This document shows positions 60,266 to 64,000 of a DNA stretch of 64,000 bases, one piece after another. The stretch is taken from NCBI RefSeq assembly GCF_914484835.1, contig NZ_CAJZAR010000095.1, forward strand, positions 1-64,000, given 5' to 3'. The stretch comes from Paraburkholderia tropica (GTDB taxonomy: Bacteria; Pseudomonadota; Gammaproteobacteria; Burkholderiales; Burkholderiaceae). Position 1 is the first letter of the stretch; each line of letters starts with the position of its first letter. The position numbers and the translations under genes are program-made. The notes under the pieces were generated by a model. That model saw only the letters and a list, made by a program, of their open reading frames with translations. It did no database searches and had not been told where the DNA came from.

Positions 60266-61216
60266 TCAGGCGGCGCTCACGCGCGCCTTGCGGCTGGCGG
60301 CTTGCGCCTGCGGCGACTGCATCACCGTCCAGTAGACGATGCGCAATTCGCCATCGAAGGTCTCGACGAGCGCCGACAGACTCTCGACCCAGTCGCCGTC
60401 GTTGCAGTACAGCACGCCGTCGATTTCGCGGATCTCGGCCTTGTGGATGTGGCCGCAGACCACGCCGTCACAGCCGCGTCGGCGCGCTTCGTCGGTCATC
60501 ACGCGCTCGAACGACGAGATGAAGTTCACGGCGTTCTTCACCTGGTGCTTGAGATATTGAGAGAGCGACCAGTACTGGAAACCGAGCTTCGCGCGGATGC
60601 GGTTGAACCAGCGGTTCAGTACGAGGATCACGGTATAGGCCGAGTCGCCGAGGTAGGCGAGCCACTTCGCGTGCTGGATCACGCCGTCGAACAGATCGCC
60701 GTGCACGACCCACAGGCGCTTGCCGGCGAGCGTCGTGTGGAACGCTTCCTCGCGCACGTGGATGTCGCCGAACGCGAGATTGCAGAACTGGCGCGCGCTC
60801 TCGTCGTGATTGCCGGGGATGTAGACGACCTGGGTGCCCTTGCGCGCCTTGCGCAGCACTTTCTGCACGACGTCGTTGTGCGCCTGCGGCCAGAACCAGC
60901 CCTTGCGCAGCTGCCAGCCGTCGATGATGTCGCCCACCAGGTACAGGTACTCCGAGTCGTTGTGGCGCAGGAAGTCGAGCAGATAGTTCGCCTGACAGCC
61001 GTTGCTGCCGAGGTGGATGTCGGAGAGCCAGATCGTGCGGTAGCGATGCGGGGAGGGGTGATCGTCGTCGTGAGAGTCGGACGACGTGTCGGCCTGAAGG
61101 GGCAACGGTGGGGTGGCGAGCGTCGCGGCGCTCGGACCGGAGTGGAAGGCGGCGGAATCGGCGCCCGGGCCGGACGTCTGCCGGAAAAGAGGGGTCGCGG
61201 TCGTCTTCTGGGCCAT
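60266..61216 (-). CDS. PlcP-type metallophosphoesterase (LpxH superfamily)
   Basis: 316 residues. Metal-binding motifs of calcineurin-like phosphoesterases: SDIHLG (65-70), GDIIDGW (95-101), GNHDE (135-139), VHGDLFD (171-177) and GHIHKAE. Annotation pipelines usually call this family UDP-2,3-diacylglucosamine diphosphatase, but segments such as GWFWPQAHNDVVQKVLRKAR and LNRWFNRIRAKLG are those of PlcP, the phospholipase C that removes phosphate head groups from phospholipids in phosphate-starved bacteria. The first 57 residues are a low-complexity extension. ATG 61216. The neighbouring Agt-like gene and PHO-box-like element support the PlcP reading; biochemical proof is needed to exclude LpxH activity. 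Confidence 0.85.
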   Translation of the reverse strand: MAQKTTATPLFRQTSGPGADSAAFHSGPSAATLATPPLPLQADTSSDSHDDDHPSPHRYRTIWLSDIHLGSNGCQANYLLDFLRHNDSEYLYLVGDIIDGWQLRKGWFWPQAHNDVVQKVLRKARKGTQVVYIPGNHDESARQFCNLAFGDIHVREEAFHTTLAGKRLWVVHGDLFDGVIQHAKWLAYLGDSAYTVILVLNRWFNRIRAKLGFQYWSLSQYLKHQVKNAVNFISSFERVMTDEARRRGCDGVVCGHIHKAEIREIDGVLYCNDGDWVESLSALVETFDGELRIVYWTVMQSPQAQAASRKARVSAA

Positions 61217-61260
61217 GGCTCACGCGGCAGGTTGCAATGTGCGCATTGCGCCATGTGGCC

Positions 61261-61278
61261 GTGACCGCGCCGTGACAG
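61261..61278 (-). promoter_or_regulatory. PHO-box-like element upstream of the PlcP-type gene
   Basis: On the minus strand CTGTCAC-GGCG-CGGTCAC (61278-61261): two 7-base direct repeats with 4-base spacing, the PhoB-box geometry, differing from CTGTCAT at two or three positions. It ends 44 bases before the ATG at 61216. Between it and the gene lies a 6-base-arm inverted repeat GCAATG-TGCG-CATTGC (61234-61249). The spacer 61217-61484 has no gene. Confidence 0.65.
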
Positions 61279-61484
61279 TCACAAGAAGGTCTTGTTACGG
61301 GGTCCAGGACAGGCGAGCGGCCGGTGGCAAAGGCCGCGCGGGGCCTGGCGTTGCGTCGCCGCGCAGGCTGGCGGCGGCGCGTGCGCCGTGCCGCATGACG
61401 TTTCGATGACGTGGTTTGGCGGCAACGCGGCGTCGCGCGCTTGCGGTGGTTTTCCGCATTTTCGCCGCCGCGGGCCTTCCGGTT

Positions 61485-62030
61485 TCAGCGCGGCACGGCG
61501 ACGATGCGCGTGCCTGCGAGGCGATCGTGCGGGAACCGGCGTGCGCGATCCAGCCGCGTCGCCGCCGCCCAGAGTGCGAACCAGACGGCTTCGAGCACGA
61601 GCGTGTGGGGAATCGTGAGATCGAGCAGCGGATGCAGCACGAGCGGCGGCAGGAACCAGAGCCAGGCGGCCAGATAGCGCAGCGTGGCGCGGCCAATCGT
61701 CGGCGGCGCGCCGTCGGGGCCGACGACGCGCATGCGCCAGGTTTTCATCGGCAGCGTCTGCCCGCCGCGATGCCAGCAGCCGACGAAGTACATGCCGGCC
61801 ACGAGCACGATCCACGCGGACATCGCCCGATGGTAGGTGTAGCCGTTGCGCTGCTGCATGACGAGGCTGAAGGCGAGCCCGGCGATGAAGATCACGCCGA
61901 ACAGCAGCACGCTTTCGTAGACGAGCGAAGCGAGGCGGCGGCGCAGGGTGACGGGCGAGGCGAGTGGGCTGGAGCCGCCGGAATCCGCGGAGACGGAAAC
62001 GGGGAGAGCGGGGGAAGCGCGGTCGGTCAC
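61485..62030 (-). CDS. RDD-family membrane protein
   Basis: 181 residues. RDD domain: LRRRLASLVYESVLLFGVIF (R and D/E positions), later GGQTLPMKTWRMRVVGPDG and two more helices (LRYLAAWLWFLPPLVL; TLVLEAVWFALWAA). Family function is poorly known; some members act in ion exchange. Start GTG 62030 (TDRASPALPVS). It is last in the sigma-DUF3619-DUF3106-RDD series and about 160 bases after DUF3106. Confidence 0.88.
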   Translation of the reverse strand: MTDRASPALPVSVSADSGGSSPLASPVTLRRRLASLVYESVLLFGVIFIAGLAFSLVMQQRNGYTYHRAMSAWIVLVAGMYFVGCWHRGGQTLPMKTWRMRVVGPDGAPPTIGRATLRYLAAWLWFLPPLVLHPLLDLTIPHTLVLEAVWFALWAAATRLDRARRFPHDRLAGTRIVAVPR

Positions 62031-62191
62031 GTTGGCGTCGCGGTGTCGGAATGAGGGCGGGACACCGCAAGAATAACCGCGAACGCGGGCAGGACGAAAC
62101 GCGTGCTAATGCCAGGCGAACGCATGGCGATCGGGTTTGGCGGCGGTGGAGCGCAGTGGCCGAACCGCGCCGAAACGTGCCAATACGCGGC

Positions 62192-63001
62192 TCAGGAGCC
62201 TTTGAACGCGGCGGGCGCTTCGGCGGGCGACACCGGCACCGGCACGGCGGGTTCGAAGCTGCCGGCGGCGGGAATACTGGAGCCGGCGGCCGTAGCCGGG
62301 ACGCCGTTCTGACCGGACGAGCCCGGTTGCACGGGCAGCGCGGGAGACGGCGCGCCATTGACGCCCGAAGCGCCGGCCGCGGTGCGCGAATGGGCGCGGT
62401 GCTCGCGTTCGTTCACGAGGCGCTCGATGTCGCGGATTTCGCTCTTGTTGCCGCTCGGCGGCGCGCTGACGACCGTGCGGCGCTTGCGCTCGCTGGCCGC
62501 GAGCTTCGCCTTCTGTTCGTCGGAGAGTTCCTGATACGCCTTCCACGCGCGCTGACGCGCCTGTGGGGGCAGTTCCTTCGAGACCTGATAGTTTTCACGC
62601 GCGACGCGGCGCTGCTCGGGCGTCATGCGGACCCATTCGGCCATGCGCTCCTGCAAGCGCTTTTGCGCTTCGGGCGTCATTTTCGGGTAACGTGCGGCGA
62701 TCCGCAGCCATTTGCGCTTGCGTTCGTCGCTGAAACGGTCCCATTCGCCGGCGAACGGCGCGAGTGCGACGCGCTGTGCGTCGCTCAGGCGCGACCAGGC
62801 GAGCGGACTGCCGTTGTCAGGCTGCGGCGCGGCGGCGGGCTCAACGGCGCTGGAGGCGGAGCCGGGCGCGGGCGCGTTCGCCGCGTTGGCGGCTTCCGGC
62901 GCGGCGAGCTCGGGATGAAAGCGCGGGTAGGTTGCCGCGTACGACACCAGCGCCGCGACCACAGATCCAATGACAACGGCCAGGCCGCGCTTGTAACTCA
63001 C
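62192..63001 (-). CDS. DUF3106 periplasmic protein with LTxxQ-like repeats
   Basis: 269 residues. A signal anchor (residues 7-24) precedes a low-complexity region, then a helical domain with motifs LSDAQ (72), FSDER (90), MTPEA (108), MTPEQ (126), LPPQA (144) and LSDEQ (159), spaced 18, 18, 18, 18 and 15 residues. Such LTxxQ-type repeats occur in envelope-stress proteins CpxP, Spy and metal sensors CnrX. The last 90 residues are low-complexity G, P and A. Start GTG 63001 with GGGGGAT upstream. It is 25 bases after DUF3619. Function unknown; a periplasmic sensing or chaperone role is inferred. Confidence 0.82.
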   Translation of the reverse strand: MSYKRGLAVVIGSVVAALVSYAATYPRFHPELAAPEAANAANAPAPGSASSAVEPAAAPQPDNGSPLAWSRLSDAQRVALAPFAGEWDRFSDERKRKWLRIAARYPKMTPEAQKRLQERMAEWVRMTPEQRRVARENYQVSKELPPQARQRAWKAYQELSDEQKAKLAASERKRRTVVSAPPSGNKSEIRDIERLVNEREHRAHSRTAAGASGVNGAPSPALPVQPGSSGQNGVPATAAGSSIPAAGSFEPAVPVPVSPAEAPAAFKGS

Positions 63002-63026
63002 CCCGACAATCCCCCGGTTTTTCGTG

Positions 63027-63458
63027 TTAGTGCGAGCGCGACAGGTACGCGTTGAAGCCGTGATCGAGATAGGCCGTGAGCGGCAGATCGTCGCTCAGCA
63101 TGGCCGCGTCGATATCGGCGAGTTCCGCAGTACGTTGCTGGTCTTCGAAGTAGGCGATCGCGAAGAGTCCGGCCACCAGCGCGGCGAGCGGCCAGGCGAG
63201 CGCGAAGCGCGCGAGCGCCGAACGGCGGCGCGGCGCCGGCAGGCCGCCCGGCACGCCACCGATGGCGCCGACACCCGCGGCGGCCAGCGCCGGCGCGCGC
63301 ACGAGCACCGGCTCGGCCTTCTTGCGGGCGAGCGCGGCCTTGCGGGCGGCGGACAATCGGACAGTGGTGGCAGAGGGCAGGCTGGCGGCGCTCTCGTCGA
63401 GCGCGCGGCGCAGCTCCTGCACGAACTCTAGTTCTTGTTTATCGATAGCGGAGCTCAT
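63027..63458 (-). CDS. DUF3619 single-pass membrane protein, possible anti-sigma factor
   Basis: 143 residues. A cytoplasmic N-terminal part (QELEFVQELRRALDESAASL, then RLSAARKAALARKK) of about 85 residues, one membrane helix (ALAWPLAALVAGLFAIAYF), and a short outer tail. Topology and coupling to a sigma factor are those of ECF anti-sigma factors, although no zinc HxxxCxxC motif is seen. ATG 63458 overlaps the sigma stop by four bases. Confidence 0.85.
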   Translation of the reverse strand: MSSAIDKQELEFVQELRRALDESAASLPSATTVRLSAARKAALARKKAEPVLVRAPALAAAGVGAIGGVPGGLPAPRRRSALARFALAWPLAALVAGLFAIAYFEDQQRTAELADIDAAMLSDDLPLTAYLDHGFNAYLSRSH

Positions 63459-64000
63459 AGCGTGATTCCTTTGGCCTTGAGCGCCTGAGCCAGCGTGTGC
63501 GTGGCCCGCGAGCAGTGCGTTTTCACACTGCCCTCGGAACAGCCCATGGCAGCGGCGGTTTCGGCGACATCCATATCTTCCCAGTAACGCATCAGAAACG
63601 CCTCCCGTTGACGTGCTGGCAATTTCTGGATTTCGTCGTCGATGAGCTGGAGGACCTGGGCGCGCTCCATTTGCTGCTCGCTGCTCTCCGCGCCGGGGGA
63701 ACCCGACTCGGCCTCGAAGGTTTCGAGCGGGTCGAAATCCTCGTCGTCGGCGCCGCTCAGCGAGGAGAACAGGCTCACCCACGTATTGCGTACTTTCTGC
63801 CGACGAAAATAGTCGTGCATCGTATTCTGCAGAATACGCTGGAAGAGCAGCGGGAGTTCGGCGGGGGTGCGGTCTCCGTATTTCTCGGCGAGCTTGATCA
63901 TCGCGTCCTGCACGATGTCGAGCGAGGCGTCGTCGTCGCGCACGGCGTAGACCGTCTGCTTGAACGCGCGTCTTTCGACGCCCGCCAGGAAATCGGCGAG
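63455..64000 (-). CDS. ECF-type RNA polymerase sigma factor, cut by right edge
   Basis: 181 residues are visible; the start lies beyond the window. Region 2 is seen in DIVQDAMIKLAEKY and LLFQRILQNTMHDYFRRQK, then an acidic linker (SLSGADDEDFDPLETFEAES), and region 4 with IQKLPARQREAFLMRYWEDM and recognition helix AAAMGCSEGSVKTHCSRA. It should direct transcription of an envelope or stress regulon. Coupled with DUF3619. Confidence 0.9.
   Translation of the reverse strand, partial: LADFLAGVERRAFKQTVYAVRDDDASLDIVQDAMIKLAEKYGDRTPAELPLLFQRILQNTMHDYFRRQKVRNTWVSLFSSLSGADDEDFDPLETFEAESGSPGAESSEQQMERAQVLQLIDDEIQKLPARQREAFLMRYWEDMDVAETAAAMGCSEGSVKTHCSRATHTLAQALKAKGITL

Noticed and set aside
60266..61216. 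Plain LpxH (lipid A pathway) identity for the metallophosphoesterase
   Set aside because: Length, internal segments, GT4 and DgkA neighbours and the PHO-box-like element fit PlcP better; kept only as an alternative.
61295..61696. 133-codon minus-strand frame overlapping the end of the RDD gene
   Set aside because: It repeats RDD sequence in another frame and becomes arginine-rich; the RDD frame has the conserved domain.

Overview
The window is a gene-dense, strongly G+C-rich stretch of chromosome from a betaproteobacterium of the Burkholderiaceae, most likely Paraburkholderia, Caballeronia or Burkholderia. The basis is the gene order (hemF-nadD-rsfS-rlmH-maf-rng, trhO-gluQ, dnaE, msbA), the small families DUF4148, DUF3106, DUF3619 and DUF6726, and codon use. 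No rRNA, tRNA, insertion sequence, prophage or CRISPR array was seen. Genus is inferred from memory of families, not from a search.

Layout. 0-11.5 kb: the N-terminal part of an FtsK-like translocase leaving the left edge, a META-domain lipoprotein, purT, two small envelope proteins, a thiamine-diphosphate enzyme paired with an aldehyde dehydrogenase, the DEAD-box helicase rhlE behind a long leader, and the tRNA-modification pair trhO-gluQ. 11.9-20.2 kb: dnaE, then lipopolysaccharide genes (a family 2 glycosyltransferase, msbA, a family 4 glycosyltransferase) and a DUF4148 protein. 20.5-30.4 kb: a long minus-strand housekeeping series running yebC, purD, hemF, nadD, rsfS, rlmH, maf, rng, mnmH, with upp to its right. 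30.7-33.0 kb: an SDR, methylglyoxal synthase and a quinone oxidoreductase. 33.3-41.8 kb: a complete potassium-uptake system, a short extra membrane-protein gene followed by kdpFABC-kdpDE.

41.9-46.5 kb: a guanidinium exporter gene under a guanidine-II (mini-ykkC) riboswitch, a DUF4126 membrane protein, an FtsX-like permease without an ATPase partner, and a MarR regulator. 46.5-53.6 kb: an uncharacterised catabolic cluster with a two-subunit Rieske dioxygenase, its reductase, an acyl/aryl-CoA ligase and an SDR on the minus strand, facing a divergent thiolase-like/DUF35 pair. 53.7-57.8 kb: a truncated globin, AlaX, DUF924, an SDR, a LOG-family protein and a TetR regulator.

58.1-61.3 kb: a minus-strand module that looks like phosphate-starvation lipid remodelling: a PlcP-type phospholipase C-like metallophosphoesterase, an Agt-like diacylglycerol glycosyltransferase and diacylglycerol kinase, with a PHO-box-like element upstream of the first gene. 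61.5-64 kb: an ECF-type sigma factor (cut by the right edge) translationally coupled to DUF3619, followed by DUF3106 and an RDD protein, plausibly an envelope signalling cassette.

A recurring feature not explained by genes is a set of short tandem repeats (units of 8-12 bases, 2 to 3.5 copies) in many spacers between genes.
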